Shown: one piece after another, positions 52,357-62,022 of the stretch
Layout of the letters: every line of letters starts with the position of its first letter
How positions within the stretch are numbered: position 1 is the stretch's first letter
DNA from: Beijerinckiaceae bacterium
GTDB taxonomy: Bacteria; Pseudomonadota; Alphaproteobacteria; Rhizobiales; Beijerinckiaceae
Assembly (NCBI GenBank): GCA_019753285.1
Contig: JAIELD010000055.1
Coordinates: 1 to 64,000, forward strand
Length of the DNA: 64,000 nt
Reading direction: 5' to 3'
Translations under genes and position numbers: made by a program
Notes under the pieces: generated by a model
What the model was told of the DNA's origin: nothing
Databases searched by the model: none
What the model saw: the letters and a program-made list of their open reading frames with translations, nothing else

Positions 52357-53756
52357 CGCTCCTGCACGAGGACCGACTGTTTCCGGCCGAGACGAAAGCG
52401 CGCGAGGTCGCACGTCGCCTTTACGCCGAGGTGAAGGACCTGCCTATCGTGTCGCCGCACGGCCACACCGATCCGCGCTGGTACGCCGAGGATAAACCCT
52501 TCCCCGATCCTGCGACCCTCTTCGTGGTGCCGGATCACTATATTTTTCGCATGCTCTACAGCCAGGGCATCGATCTCGACGACCTCGGCATCGGGCGCAG
52601 CGAACCGCTGAGCGAGGCCGAGGCGCGCAAGGTCTGGCGGCTGTTCGCCAGCCACTATCACCTTTTCCAGGGGACGCCGACGCGGCTCTGGCTCAACCAC
52701 TCATTCGAGACGCTGTTCGGCTTCACGCAGCGCCTTTCGGCGACCAACGCCGATCACTACTACGACGTGATCGCCGACCATCTGGCGACGCCCGACTTTC
52801 GCCCCCGCGCGCTGTTCCGACGCTTCAACATCGAGGCGATCGCGACGACCGAGAGCCCGCTCGATCCACTCGCCTCGCATCAGGCGATCCGCGCCTCGGG
52901 CTGGAACGGGCGCGTCATCACGGCATACCGGCCCGACCCTGTCGTCGATCCGGATTTCAATGGTTTCCGCGCCAACATAGACGCTTTTGGCGATCTGACC
53001 GGCTGCGACACCTCCACCTGGAAAGGCTATCTCGACGCGCATCGCAAGCGCCGGGCTTTCTTCAAGACGTTCGGCGCGACCTCGACCGACCATGGCCACC
53101 CGAGCGCGCGCACGGCTGACCTGCCGCCCGTGCAGGCCGAGGCGCTGTTCGCCAAGATTATGTCCGGCCATTTTTCGTCCGAGGACGCCGAACTGTTCCG
53201 CGGCCAGATGCTGACGGAAATGGCCGCGATGAGCCTTGATGACGGCCTCGTGCTGCAGATCCATCCGGGCTCCTCACGCAACCATAATGCGAAGTTGTTC
53301 GAGCGCTTCGGTCGCGACATGGGTGCGGACATCCCGACCCCAACAGATTATGTCCGCGCGCTGAAGCCGCTGCTCGACCGCTTCGGCAACGAAAAACAGC
53401 TGACCATCATCCTCTTCACGCTCGATGAGACGAGCTATTCGCGTGAGCTTGCGCCGCTCGCAGGCCATTATCCCTGCCTCAAGCTTGGCCCGCCCTGGTG
53501 GTTCTTCGACAGCCCTGAGGGCATGATGCGCTTCCGCGAACTCGCGACCGAGACGGCGGGCTTCTACAATTGCGTCGGCTTCAACGACGACACGCGCGCC
53601 TACCTCTCGATCCCCGCCCGGCACGACGTCGCCCGCCGGGTCGACTGCGCCTATCTCGCGAACATGGTCACAAGCCATCGGATCGATGAGGACGAGGCCG
53701 GCGACATCGCCGTGAAGCTCGCCTACACGCTGGCCAAGGAGGCCTACAAACTGTGA
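52353..53756 (+). CDS. uxaC: Uronate (glucuronate) isomerase
   Basis: This 467-residue amidohydrolase-fold protein isomerizes D-glucuronate to fructuronate and D-galacturonate to tagaturonate. The metal motif is SPHGHTDPRWYAEDKPFPDP (about residues 33-52) rather than the HCHL form of the E. coli enzyme, which fits the divergent Bh0493-like isomerase group. GFNDDTRAYLSIPARHDVAR near the C-terminus fits as well. The start ATG overlaps the gntR stop by 4 bp. Confidence 0.93.
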   Translation: MTLLHEDRLFPAETKAREVARRLYAEVKDLPIVSPHGHTDPRWYAEDKPFPDPATLFVVPDHYIFRMLYSQGIDLDDLGIGRSEPLSEAEARKVWRLFASHYHLFQGTPTRLWLNHSFETLFGFTQRLSATNADHYYDVIADHLATPDFRPRALFRRFNIEAIATTESPLDPLASHQAIRASGWNGRVITAYRPDPVVDPDFNGFRANIDAFGDLTGCDTSTWKGYLDAHRKRRAFFKTFGATSTDHGHPSARTADLPPVQAEALFAKIMSGHFSSEDAELFRGQMLTEMAAMSLDDGLVLQIHPGSSRNHNAKLFERFGRDMGADIPTPTDYVRALKPLLDRFGNEKQLTIILFTLDETSYSRELAPLAGHYPCLKLGPPWWFFDSPEGMMRFRELATETAGFYNCVGFNDDTRAYLSIPARHDVARRVDCAYLANMVTSHRIDEDEAGDIAVKLAYTLAKEAYKL

Positions 53757-54556
53757 CCGGCATCCATCAGGAGGCGATCCACGGCAAGGCGCTCCATCCG
53801 TACGCCATGTACGGCAAGACCATCTTCATCAGCGGCGGCGCATCCGGCATCGGGCGTGCCACGTCGCTGGCCTTTGCCAAGGCCGGCGCGCGCGTGGCGC
53901 TGACCTACGCGACCTCGGCGGACGAGGCGCGCGAGGTGGTCAATGAAATCGAGGAATCCGGTGGTCTGGCCTTCGCGAGAAAGACCGATATGACCATCCC
54001 GGCAGAGGTGGAGGCCGCGTTCAGCGAGGCCGAAAATGCGCTCGGACCCGTCGACATCCTGTTCGCCAATGCCGGAGGGCTGCTGCAGCGCAGCCGCGTC
54101 GTCGAGACCACGATGGAGCTCTGGCAGCAGGCGATCGCCGTCAACCTCACAAGCACGTTCCTCGCCTGCCAGGCTGCGCTGAAGCGGATGGAGCCGCGCA
54201 AGGATGGTATCATCATCACCATGGCCTCGCTCGCGGCCTTCGACGGCGGCGGGCCGGGCGCGTCGCATTATGCGGCGACGAAAGGCGCGGTCGTCACCTA
54301 CACCCGGGCGCTGGCGAAAGAGGTCGGCCCGCTCGGCATCCGCGTCAATGGCGTTGCACCCGGCCTGATCGCCACCCGCTTCCACGACCAGTTCAACACG
54401 CCGGAAGGCCGGAAGGCGACGGTCGACCGCACGCCGCTCAGACGCGAGGGACGCGCCGAGGATGTGGCGGATGCGGTGCTGTTTCTGGCCTCGCCTCAGG
54501 CATCGTTCCTGGCGGGAGAGACGATCCAGATCAATGGCGGGTTGGGAATGTTTTGA
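53753..54556 (+). CDS. SDR-family oxidoreductase
   Basis: This 267-residue short-chain dehydrogenase has the NAD(P) motif SGGASGIG (about residues 27-34), NAG in LFANAGG, the catalytic Ser in ITMASLAAF and Tyr-x-x-x-Lys in HYAATKGAV. The GTG at 53753 overlaps the uxaC stop by 4 bp and has GGAGG 11 nt upstream; no ATG with a ribosome site fits better. In this island it may reduce or oxidize a keto-uronate or deoxyketo-gluconate, but the exact step cannot be assigned. Confidence 0.9.
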   Translation: MTGIHQEAIHGKALHPYAMYGKTIFISGGASGIGRATSLAFAKAGARVALTYATSADEAREVVNEIEESGGLAFARKTDMTIPAEVEAAFSEAENALGPVDILFANAGGLLQRSRVVETTMELWQQAIAVNLTSTFLACQAALKRMEPRKDGIIITMASLAAFDGGGPGASHYAATKGAVVTYTRALAKEVGPLGIRVNGVAPGLIATRFHDQFNTPEGRKATVDRTPLRREGRAEDVADAVLFLASPQASFLAGETIQINGGLGMF

Positions 54557-54569
54557 TGATGCTTCACTT

Positions 54570-54591
54570 CCTTCTCCCCAAATGGAGAAGG
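54570..54591. repeat. Short inverted repeat between SDR and binding-protein genes
   Basis: CCTTCTCC-ccaaat-GGAGAAGG has perfect 8-bp arms and a 6-base loop. It lies in the 75-bp gap before the ABC importer genes. It resembles the intergenic CCTTCTCCCC/GGAGAAGG hairpins that recur in many alphaproteobacterial genomes. No T-run follows, so read-through to the importer is expected. Confidence 0.5.
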
Positions 54592-54631
54592 CCTACAAAG
54601 ATATAAACGAAGAAAATCGAGGGAGAGAACC

Positions 54632-55831
54632 ATGACCGACACGAGCGATACATACTCCATCTCACGGCGCGGCCTCATCGGCGGCGCAGCCAGCCTCACG
54701 GCCCTTCACGCGACAGGCGCGTTCGGACAGGCCCTTCCCCTGCCCAAATCTGCGGTAACGCTCAACATCATCGACGTCGGCGGCGCGCTGGCCCTCGTCC
54801 AGAAGCCGCTTGAAAATTATCGCAAGGCGAAGCCCGAGCTCGTCTCACGCATGACCTTCAACAAGGCCCCCGCCCCCGAGCTTCCCGGCAAGATCAAGGC
54901 GATGCAGGATGCAGGCCGCGTCGATATCGACGTGGTGCTGGGCGGCCTCGACGCGCTGTCGGCCGGCATCGACCAGAAGCTGTGGATCGAACTCTTCCCG
55001 CGGTTTGCCGGCGTGCTGCCGAAGCCGGAGGACATCATGCTGCCGGCGGCGCTCGACATGCACAAGCTCGGTCTCAACCAGGGCATGTGCATGGTCTACT
55101 ACCCCTCCGGACCCCTGCTCGAATACATGCCGGAGCGCGTGAAGAACCCGCCTAAATCGGCTGAAGAGCTGCTCGCCTACGCGAAGGCCAACCCGAACCG
55201 CTTCCTCTACGCGCGTCCAGCCAATTCCGGCCCGGGCCGCACCTTCCTGATGGGCCTCCCCTACATTCTCGGCGACAAGGATCCGAAGGATCCGTCCGCC
55301 GGCTGGGACAAGACCTGGGCCTTCCTGAAGGAAATCGGCCAATACATCGAATATTATCCGACCGGCACCGGCGCGACGATGAAGGAACTCGGCGAGGGTT
55401 CGCGTGACATCATCGTCTCGACGACGGGCTGGGACATCAACCCCCGCGCGCTCGGCATCGTGCCGAAATCGGCCGAAATCACGACGCTGAAAGGCTTCCA
55501 CTGGGTCTCCGACGCGCAATACATGTTCGTGCCCAAAGGCGTGTCGGACGAGAAGCTCGCGGTCATCGTCGACCTCATCAAATGGGTGATGCAGCCAGAG
55601 CAGCAGGCCTACACCTATGATGCCGGCTATTTCTATCCCGGCCCGGCCGTCAAGAACGTGCCGATCACCATGGCGCCCGAGGACAGCCAGGCCGTGATCA
55701 AGGAATATGGCCGACCGGAATATGAGAAGCTGATCGCGAGCAACCCGATCGAAGTGCCGCTCGTGCCCGAGAAGATGGTCTCGGCCTTCCGCCGCTGGGA
55801 CGAGGAGATCGGCTCCAAGAAGACGAAGTAG
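54632..55831 (+). CDS. PotD-type ABC transporter substrate-binding protein
   Basis: This 399-residue extracellular solute-binding protein (iron/spermidine type) has a Tat-like signal (SISRRGLIGGAASLTALHA, cleavage near GAFGQA). The mature part contains LNIIDVGGALALVQKPLENY and the C-terminal LIKWVMQPEQQAYTYDAG. GGGAGAG lies before the ATG. It is followed by a PotA-like ATPase and two permeases inside a uronate catabolic island, so the ligand may be a uronate or aldonate rather than a polyamine. That is an inference from context. Confidence 0.9.
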   Translation: MTDTSDTYSISRRGLIGGAASLTALHATGAFGQALPLPKSAVTLNIIDVGGALALVQKPLENYRKAKPELVSRMTFNKAPAPELPGKIKAMQDAGRVDIDVVLGGLDALSAGIDQKLWIELFPRFAGVLPKPEDIMLPAALDMHKLGLNQGMCMVYYPSGPLLEYMPERVKNPPKSAEELLAYAKANPNRFLYARPANSGPGRTFLMGLPYILGDKDPKDPSAGWDKTWAFLKEIGQYIEYYPTGTGATMKELGEGSRDIIVSTTGWDINPRALGIVPKSAEITTLKGFHWVSDAQYMFVPKGVSDEKLAVIVDLIKWVMQPEQQAYTYDAGYFYPGPAVKNVPITMAPEDSQAVIKEYGRPEYEKLIASNPIEVPLVPEKMVSAFRRWDEEIGSKKTK

Positions 55832-55845
55832 TCGATGTCGCAATT

Positions 55846-55865
55846 CCCTCCCCGCGAGGGGAGGG
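55846..55865 (+). terminator. GC-rich hairpin after the binding-protein gene
   Basis: CCCTCCCC-GCGA-GGGGAGGG has an 8-bp stem and a GNRA tetraloop, 15 bp after the binding-protein stop and 53 bp before the ATPase gene. Only a weak T-stretch follows (GAGTTTCT). It probably stabilizes the binding-protein mRNA or attenuates the later genes, giving more binding protein than membrane complex. Confidence 0.5.
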
Positions 55866-55918
55866 GAGTTTCTGGGATTTGCTCTGAAAGACATCGAACC
55901 TGACATGAAGCAAAGCGC

Positions 55919-56989
55919 ATGAGTTTCTCCAGCCAATCTTTCCGCGAACTTCGGCTCGAGGGCGTCGCCCGCGAATTCGGCAGCGTCAGCGCGCTGAAGG
56001 ACGTGACGCTCGACATCAAGCGCGGCGAATTCATCGCCCTGCTCGGCCCATCGGGCTGCGGCAAGTCGACGGCGCTCAACTGCCTCGCCGGTCTCTTGCC
56101 GACCACACGCGGCGCGATCTGGCTCGACGACAAGCGCATCGACACTCTTCGCCCTGAAGAGCGCGGCTTCGGCATGGTGTTCCAGAGTTACGCGCTGTTT
56201 CCGCATATGAACGTGCGCAAGAACATCGGCTTCGGCCTGCGCATGAAAGGCCGGCCGAAGGCCGAGATCGCCGCCAAGGTAGACGAGGCGCTCGGCCTCG
56301 TCAGGCTGCAGAACCAGGCGGAAAAGCTGCCTGGCCAGCTTTCCGGCGGCCAGCAGCAGCGTGTCGCCATCGCCCGCGCCATCGTGATCGAGCCGCCGCT
56401 CGTGCTGATGGACGAGCCGCTCTCCAATCTCGACGCCAAGCTCCGCATCGAAATGCGCGGCGAAATCCGCCGCATCCACAACCAGCTCGGCGCGACGACG
56501 ATCTACGTCACCCACGACCAGGACGAAGCCCTCTCGCTGGCTGACCGGATTGTCGTGCTGCGCGATGGGACGATCCGCCAGGTTGGAACGCCGGAGGAGC
56601 TATACGCCCGTCCCTCGCACCTCGATGTGGCCGACTTCATGGGCTACCGTAACAAGATCAGCGGGCGGGTTGTCTCCACCGATAGCCGGACAGCGACGAT
56701 CGCGGTAGGCGACGGCGAGGTGACCGGCACGTTGCGGGAGACGCTCAGCGGAGACATGGCCGTCATCGCGTTGCGGCCGGAGGATCTGACCGTCTCTACC
56801 GACGGCAAAGGCATTCCGGCCCGCGTGGAGACGCTCGAATATCGCGGCCATGAGTTCCAGGGCCTCGCGCGCGGACCTGGAGGCATCGAGCTCATCTTCT
56901 CCTCGCACACGCGCCTGCCGACAGGCAGCGAGGTGCGGTTGAAGGCCGATCCGGCAAAATCCCTCGCCTATGCGCAAGGCACGCAATGA
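55919..56989 (+). CDS. PotA-type ABC transporter ATP-binding protein
   Basis: This 356-residue ATPase has Walker [10 protein letters not shown], the [15 protein letters not shown]-loop region, signature [15 protein letters not shown], Walker [13 protein letters not shown], the switch His in VTHDQDEA, and a C-terminal TOBE-type domain (about residues 280-350). These are standard for the carbohydrate/polyamine group. Its stop overlaps the first permease by 4 bp. The ATG at 55919 has only a weak SD. Confidence 0.94.
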   Translation: MSFSSQSFRELRLEGVAREFGSVSALKDVTLDIKRGEFIALLGPSGCGKSTALNCLAGLLPTTRGAIWLDDKRIDTLRPEERGFGMVFQSYALFPHMNVRKNIGFGLRMKGRPKAEIAAKVDEALGLVRLQNQAEKLPGQLSGGQQQRVAIARAIVIEPPLVLMDEPLSNLDAKLRIEMRGEIRRIHNQLGATTIYVTHDQDEALSLADRIVVLRDGTIRQVGTPEELYARPSHLDVADFMGYRNKISGRVVSTDSRTATIAVGDGEVTGTLRETLSGDMAVIALRPEDLTVSTDGKGIPARVETLEYRGHEFQGLARGPGGIELIFSSHTRLPTGSEVRLKADPAKSLAYAQGTQ

Positions 56990-57900
56990 GTAGCGTTTCG
57001 GTCGCTAGACCAGCAACTTCCGACGATCGGCTGACTCTGAAACAGAGACTGGTCAATCGCGGTCTCGACGGCGTGACGATGCTGACGCTGCCGGCGATCG
57101 TCTTCACGCTGGCGCTGTTCGTCTATCCGTTCTGCTACGGGCTCTGGCTGTCTTTCCGGCCAAAGGATGGCTCGCTGCTCGGCAACTACGCGACCTTCTT
57201 CAGCGATCCGTTCCTCTACCACACGATCGGCACGACGCTGGCGCTCGCCCTGCCGGTGACGCTCATCAATCTGCTCGCCGCAATTCCCGTCGCCTTCCGC
57301 GTGCGCCTCATGCTGCGGCCGCGCCTGCTGACGACGATCCTTGTCATTCCCATCACGCTTGGGACCGTGCTTGTCGCCGAGGGCATGCTGACCTATCTCG
57401 GCCCGCAAGGCTGGTTCAACCGCGTCATCATGTGGCTGGGCCTGACGAACGCACCGGTGCGCCTCGTTCATAATTACTGGGGCGTATTCCTGTCCCTCAT
57501 CATCACGGGCTTTCCGTTCACCTTCCTGCTGACCTTGTCCTATGTCACCGGGATCGATCCGGCGCTGGAACAGGCCGGGGCAACGCTGGGCGCAAGCGCG
57601 TCGCAGCGCTTCCGTACGATCTTCCTGCCGCTGCTCGTCCCTGGCCTCGCGATCACCTTCTGCCTGTCCTTCGTGCAGGCCTTCGCGGTCTTCCCCTCCG
57701 CGGTGCTGCTCGGCGCGCCCGCTGGCCCGACGCGCGTGATATCGATCGCGGCCTATCAGGCGGCGTTCGAATCCTACGATTACTCCATGGCGTCCGCGAT
57801 CGCGATGATCATGGCCGTGGTGCAGCTCGCAGTCGTGGCGGCGGTGCTGGTGCTGCGCAATCTCGCCTATCGCGGCCCCGTTGCCGGCACGAAGGGTTGA
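56986..57900 (+). CDS. ABC transporter permease (PotB-like)
   Basis: This 304-residue inner-membrane permease has about six helices and the coupling motif EQAGATLGASASQRFRTIFL (about residues 195-214) of the binding-protein-dependent transport family. The N-terminal 25 residues are polar and cytoplasmic. It starts in an ATGA overlap with the ATPase gene. Confidence 0.92.
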   Translation: MSSVSVARPATSDDRLTLKQRLVNRGLDGVTMLTLPAIVFTLALFVYPFCYGLWLSFRPKDGSLLGNYATFFSDPFLYHTIGTTLALALPVTLINLLAAIPVAFRVRLMLRPRLLTTILVIPITLGTVLVAEGMLTYLGPQGWFNRVIMWLGLTNAPVRLVHNYWGVFLSLIITGFPFTFLLTLSYVTGIDPALEQAGATLGASASQRFRTIFLPLLVPGLAITFCLSFVQAFAVFPSAVLLGAPAGPTRVISIAAYQAAFESYDYSMASAIAMIMAVVQLAVVAAVLVLRNLAYRGPVAGTKG

Positions 57901-57921
57901 TGCGCCAATGAGGACAGGTTC

Positions 57922-58770
57922 ATGAGCGCCGCGCGAACGAAGCCCGTCTCCGAGCGTCTATGGGCTGCGGCGGTCTGGGCAGGCATCGGCTTTTTCGTCG
58001 TCAATCTTCTGGCGCTGATCGCGGTCGTCATCACCAGCTCGTTCGCCACGCGCTGGCTCGGCACTTGGCTGCCCAACGCGTTGACGATCAAATGGTATTT
58101 CGAGGCCTGGAGCGAGTTCCAGCTCGACGACGTGCTGCTCGTCACCTTCGAGATCGTGTTCGCCGTCGTCGTCATCTCAGGGCTGATCGGCGTGCCGGCC
58201 GCCTACGCGATGGCGCGGCGCGAGTTTCCCGGCAAGAAACTCGTCATGCTGTTGTTCCTTCTGCCGCTGCTGGTTCCACCAGTCACCTACGGCATTCCGA
58301 TGGCGACGGTGCTCTACCAGACCGGCCTTGGCGGCACGATGTTCGGCGTCATCCTCGCCAATCTGGTGCCGACGGTGCCGTTCGTCATTCTGGTGATGAT
58401 TCCGTTCATCGAGCAGATCGATCCGCGCGTCGAGGCCGCCGCGAAGGTCTTCGGCGCAGGGACCTTCCGGCTTTTCACGGACGTTCTGCTGCCGCTGCTG
58501 ACGCCTGGCATCCTAGCCGCGCTGCTGCTCGTGCTCGTGAGGACAATCGCCATGTTCGAGCTCACCTTCTTGACGGCAGGACCGACCAGCCAGACGCTCG
58601 TGGTCGCGCTGTACTACGCCGTATTCGCGTCCGGCGTGCGGGCCGTCCAATCGATTGACGCGATGGCCGTCGTTTACATGGTGACGACGCTCGTTTGGTT
58701 GGTGATCGCACTACGCTTCGTCAACCCCACGCAGATCGTCACCCGCGCCAAGCAGAACCCGGCGCATTAG
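57922..58770 (+). CDS. ABC transporter permease (PotC-like)
   Basis: This 282-residue second permease has helices from residue 14 on and the coupling motif VEAAAKVFGAGTFRLFTDVL (about residues 172-191). Its lone GVPAAYAMARREFPGKK loop is typical of PotC-type proteins. AGGACAGG precedes the ATG. It is followed at once (1 bp) by the uxuB-like gene, which ties transporter and catabolism together. Confidence 0.92.
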   Translation: MSAARTKPVSERLWAAAVWAGIGFFVVNLLALIAVVITSSFATRWLGTWLPNALTIKWYFEAWSEFQLDDVLLVTFEIVFAVVVISGLIGVPAAYAMARREFPGKKLVMLLFLLPLLVPPVTYGIPMATVLYQTGLGGTMFGVILANLVPTVPFVILVMIPFIEQIDPRVEAAAKVFGAGTFRLFTDVLLPLLTPGILAALLLVLVRTIAMFELTFLTAGPTSQTLVVALYYAVFASGVRAVQSIDAMAVVYMVTTLVWLVIALRFVNPTQIVTRAKQNPAH

Positions 58771-58771
58771 G

Positions 58772-60250
58772 ATGAGCCGCCTGTCGAACGCCACGCTCTC
58801 GGACTTGCCGGCGAACGTCAGCCGTCCACGCTACGATCGCAGCGCGCTCAAAGCCGGCATCGTGCATCTCGGCGTCGGAGCGTTCCATCGCGCGCATCAG
58901 GCCTGCTACACGGAAGCGGCGCTCGATGCCGGCGATCTGCGCTGGGGCTGCATCGGAGCCAGCCTGCGCTCTGCCGACACGCGCGATGCTCTGGCTGCGC
59001 AGGACTGGCTCTATACTGTCGCCATTCGCGGGAGCGATGGCGAGCGCTACGCCGTCAACGGCGGCCTCCTCGGCGTGCTCGTCGCTCCTGAAAATTCCGC
59101 CGCGCTCATTGATGCCATGGCGGCGGACGATACGCGCATTGTCTCGCTGACCATCACGGAAAAAGGCTATTGCCACGATCCTGCGTCCGGCCGGCTGCGG
59201 GCCGATCATCCGGACGTGGTCCATGATCTTACGCACCCCGATAGCCCACGCTCGGCGCTCGGCTTCATCATTCGGTCGATCGATGCTCGCCGGAAGGCCG
59301 GCCGCAAACCCTACACGCTCCTGTCCTGCGACAACCTGCCGGAGAATGGCCGCACGCTGAAACGTGTGCTGATCGATTTCGCCGAACTCCACGGCGACCA
59401 TACCCTCGTCGACCACATCACCGCCGACGTGCCCTGCCCGTGCACCATGATCGACCGCATCGTCCCTGCGACGACAGATACGGACCGGGACTGGACGGCC
59501 CGCGCCATCGGCCTCGCGGATGCCTGGCCGATCTTGACCGAGCCGTTCACCCAATGGGTGATCGAGGATGATTTTTCCAATGACAGGCCCGACTGGTCGC
59601 TGCTCGGCGCGCAGTTCGTCAAGGACGCCCGCCCCTACGAGGCGATGAAGCTGCGCCTGCTCAATGGCGCGCATTCGTCGATCGCCTATATCGGCTATCT
59701 GGCAGGATACCAGACCGTTTCGGAAGCGATGGCGGACCCATCCATCGCCACCTTCATCGAGCGGCTGATGCGTGACGAGATCAAGCCGACGCTCGAAATG
59801 CCGCCGGACGCCGACCTCGACGCCTATGTCGCGGCGCTGCTCCAGCGCTTCCGCAACCCCGCCCTGAAGCATCGTACCTGGCAGATCGCCATGGATGGCT
59901 CGCAGAAGCTCCCGCAGCGCCTGCTCGGCACCATTCGCGATCGTCTGCGAGGAGGCCAGCCGATAGAGCGCCTCGCCCTCGGCGTCGCGGCATGGATGCG
60001 CTATGTTGGCGGAACGGATGAAAAGGGCGAGCCGATCGATGTGCGCGATCCGCTTGCCGAGCATCTGAAGCTGATCTCCTCCAGCGATAAGCGATTGGAA
60101 GACCGCGTTCGAGGGCTGGTGTCCATCAAGGCCGTGTTTGGCGAGGATCTGCCGCAAAACGATCGTTTTGGCGAGGCGGTGCTCCGCTGCTATACCGATA
60201 TCGTCCACCACGGCATCAGGGCTGCTCTGAAGGGCGTCTTGTCGCTGTAG
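58772..60250 (+). CDS. uxuB: Mannitol dehydrogenase family protein; probable fructuronate reductase
   Basis: This 492-residue long-chain dehydrogenase has the NAD-binding start IVHLGVGAFHRAHQACYTEA (about residues 28-47) and the catalytic Lys-x5-Asn-x2-His pattern in AMKLRLLNGAHSSIAYIG (about 292-309). UxuB reduces D-fructuronate to D-mannonate; related members act on mannitol or tagaturonate, so the symbol rests partly on the neighbouring uxaC and uxuA. It is the last gene of the island. Confidence 0.88.
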   Translation: MSRLSNATLSDLPANVSRPRYDRSALKAGIVHLGVGAFHRAHQACYTEAALDAGDLRWGCIGASLRSADTRDALAAQDWLYTVAIRGSDGERYAVNGGLLGVLVAPENSAALIDAMAADDTRIVSLTITEKGYCHDPASGRLRADHPDVVHDLTHPDSPRSALGFIIRSIDARRKAGRKPYTLLSCDNLPENGRTLKRVLIDFAELHGDHTLVDHITADVPCPCTMIDRIVPATTDTDRDWTARAIGLADAWPILTEPFTQWVIEDDFSNDRPDWSLLGAQFVKDARPYEAMKLRLLNGAHSSIAYIGYLAGYQTVSEAMADPSIATFIERLMRDEIKPTLEMPPDADLDAYVAALLQRFRNPALKHRTWQIAMDGSQKLPQRLLGTIRDRLRGGQPIERLALGVAAWMRYVGGTDEKGEPIDVRDPLAEHLKLISSSDKRLEDRVRGLVSIKAVFGEDLPQNDRFGEAVLRCYTDIVHHGIRAALKGVLSL

Positions 60251-60362
60251 GCGATGCAGAGCGCACATCACCCGCAATGCTCGGGCGCCTCAGCCTCCCA
60301 AAAACGTTCCGGCGCAGGTTGCCCGGAGCCGGCGTTCAGCGGCACCGGACGGTCTCGACGAC

Positions 60363-61559
60363 CTATCTGAATTGCGTGCCGACGCTGGCCGCAGTCAGCG
60401 CCGGCGACGTGACCGTGCTGAGGATGGACAGGAACTTGACGAGTTCGGTCGACGGAGCGTTCGAGATGAACAGGATGTCGTGGTTGTTGACCGCAAACTG
60501 CTTCGCGATGAAGAAGTTCTCGGCCTGCCGCAGGTTCAGCCTGTAGACAACGGGCACAAGCGCCCCGGACCTCGCCAGAACACTGTCAGGCCGGATGCTT
60601 CGCACGAGCGCGCTGGGTTCGAAGCGGAAGATGAAGATGCCGCCGGCGTCCGCCTGGATGTCGTTGAGGCCGCCGGATTTCGCCAACGCTTCCGCGAGCG
60701 TGATGCCGACCGTATCGAACGGAACTTGAGCCTGGCGGCTCGACGCGCCGAAAATCGTGAAGGTCTGCGGTTCGCGGACGAGTGTCAGGATATCGCCTGG
60801 CCGCAGATAGACGTTTTCTGCCGGATCGACGATGATCTTCTGCAGCGCCACAACGGCCGTCTTGTTGCCTCGTGTCAACCGCACGAAGGTTTCATGGACC
60901 GGGCTGCGCACGCCGCCTGCACTCGAAATCACGTCGAGTACACGGTCGCCGCGCACGCCGAGCGGGATGCGGCCGCCCCCGACCGTCGAGACTTCACCCG
61001 TCACCGTGACGGTCGTGCTTGCGGGCCTGGGAATCGTGACCAGCGCCTGCGGCTCGATCGCCTTGCCAGCGAGCTTGTCGACGATGATCTGCTGCACTTC
61101 CTTGGTCGTCTTGTTCGCGACCTGGATGCGTCCTGCGTAAGGGATCGTGATCTGCCCATCGGGGGAGACGACCTGCTCCGGTATGCCGACGCTCTTGGAA
61201 CCGCTCGACAGCAGGCCGCCGGCCGGAGCCGTGAACAAACCGCCGGAGCCGGCCTCCCAGATGGTGACGCTGACGCTGTCGCCTATGCCGATCACCGGCG
61301 TCGGCGCGGGACGGTAATCGCCGAACCTTCCGCTGAATGACGGTTGCGGCCAGCGGCCGATTCTATTGAGGACATCTGGAGTGAGATCAATGATCTCGTA
61401 GCGCGAAAGATCGGCTTCACCGGCCTGCGATTCGACATTCGCCGTCGTGGGGCCCGAGGTCGGGAGGCTGCCGCACGCCGAAAGCGAGCCGACGACCAGC
61501 AGGGATGCTCCGAGCAGAAGGCCGCGCCGCGATGTCAGAATACGGGGAAAGCCAGTCAT
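60363..61559 (-). CDS. Polysaccharide biosynthesis/export lipoprotein (Wza-like)
   Basis: This 398-residue outer-membrane export protein starts MTGFPRILTSRRG, followed by a lipoprotein signal with lipobox SLSAC (C29). The polysaccharide-export domain begins near VIGIGDSVSVTIWEAGSG and includes SPDGQITIPYAGRIQVANKT, followed by two SLBB-type repeats (VTVTGEVSTVGGGRIPLGVR; FTIFGASSRQAQVPFDTVG). The ATG at 61559 is chosen over the upstream GTG/ATG (61598/61592) because it gives a normal signal peptide; no start has a good SD. No capsule genes lie nearby. Confidence 0.87.
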   Translation of the reverse strand: MTGFPRILTSRRGLLLGASLLVVGSLSACGSLPTSGPTTANVESQAGEADLSRYEIIDLTPDVLNRIGRWPQPSFSGRFGDYRPAPTPVIGIGDSVSVTIWEAGSGGLFTAPAGGLLSSGSKSVGIPEQVVSPDGQITIPYAGRIQVANKTTKEVQQIIVDKLAGKAIEPQALVTIPRPASTTVTVTGEVSTVGGGRIPLGVRGDRVLDVISSAGGVRSPVHETFVRLTRGNKTAVVALQKIIVDPAENVYLRPGDILTLVREPQTFTIFGASSRQAQVPFDTVGITLAEALAKSGGLNDIQADAGGIFIFRFEPSALVRSIRPDSVLARSGALVPVVYRLNLRQAENFFIAKQFAVNNHDILFISNAPSTELVKFLSILSTVTSPALTAASVGTQFR

Positions 61560-62022
61560 GGAAATCGGAACAACCACTTTTGCAGAAAACATTTGCACCG
61601 GATTCTAAGACAACGACAATTCGCGGCGACCATAACGGCGACCACGAAAAAGGGCACCCCGTCAGCCAAAGCCCGCCAGCTATTTACATCATTCTGTGTC
61701 AATACGGAGACACTGCTAACGAACACGGTTAACGCGTTGTCTCTAACGCCGCCAATCTCCTAAAGCAATTGGAAGTGATGCCGTCTGCCTGCGGCGCCGC
61801 GCCGAACTTTGGCGCGCGAACAGGTCAATCGCTTGAGACGACGGACGTTCGATCCTGAATCGTCACGGCAGATTTTCGTTTTGTGATCAGCGGCTTGAAC
61901 AGGATATGAGAATCGATGTCTCAACGCGCCCACATTCTGGCTCTTTGAACGAGAACGACCCGGACGCCGCAGCCATCCGGGTCGAGCAAAGTCTTAATCA
62001 TGTTTGCCGATTTTGGCTGTCC
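61560..62022. other. Intergenic region between the export lipoprotein and the OFA-type MFS gene
   Basis: These 463 bases follow the OFA-type gene and precede the export lipoprotein, both on the minus strand. They hold a terminator-like hairpin (61956-61984) and presumably the lipoprotein promoter. The part around 61600-61750 is AT-richer than average. Short frames on the plus strand have no supporting features and I do not call them. Confidence 0.55.
61956..61984 (-). terminator. Terminator-like hairpin downstream of the OFA-family MFS gene
   Basis: Read on the minus strand, CGACCCGGA and TCCGGGTCG form a perfect 9-bp stem with an 11-base loop, followed by TTCTCGTTC. It lies about 38 bp after the MFS stop. 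The T-stretch is imperfect, so termination strength is uncertain, but position and stem fit the end of the formate dehydrogenase-MFS transcript. Confidence 0.55.

Noticed and set aside
61505-61732. A 75-residue plus-strand ORF near the export lipoprotein start
   Set aside because: It has no ribosome site, overlaps the signal-peptide region of the lipoprotein gene and shows no recognizable feature.
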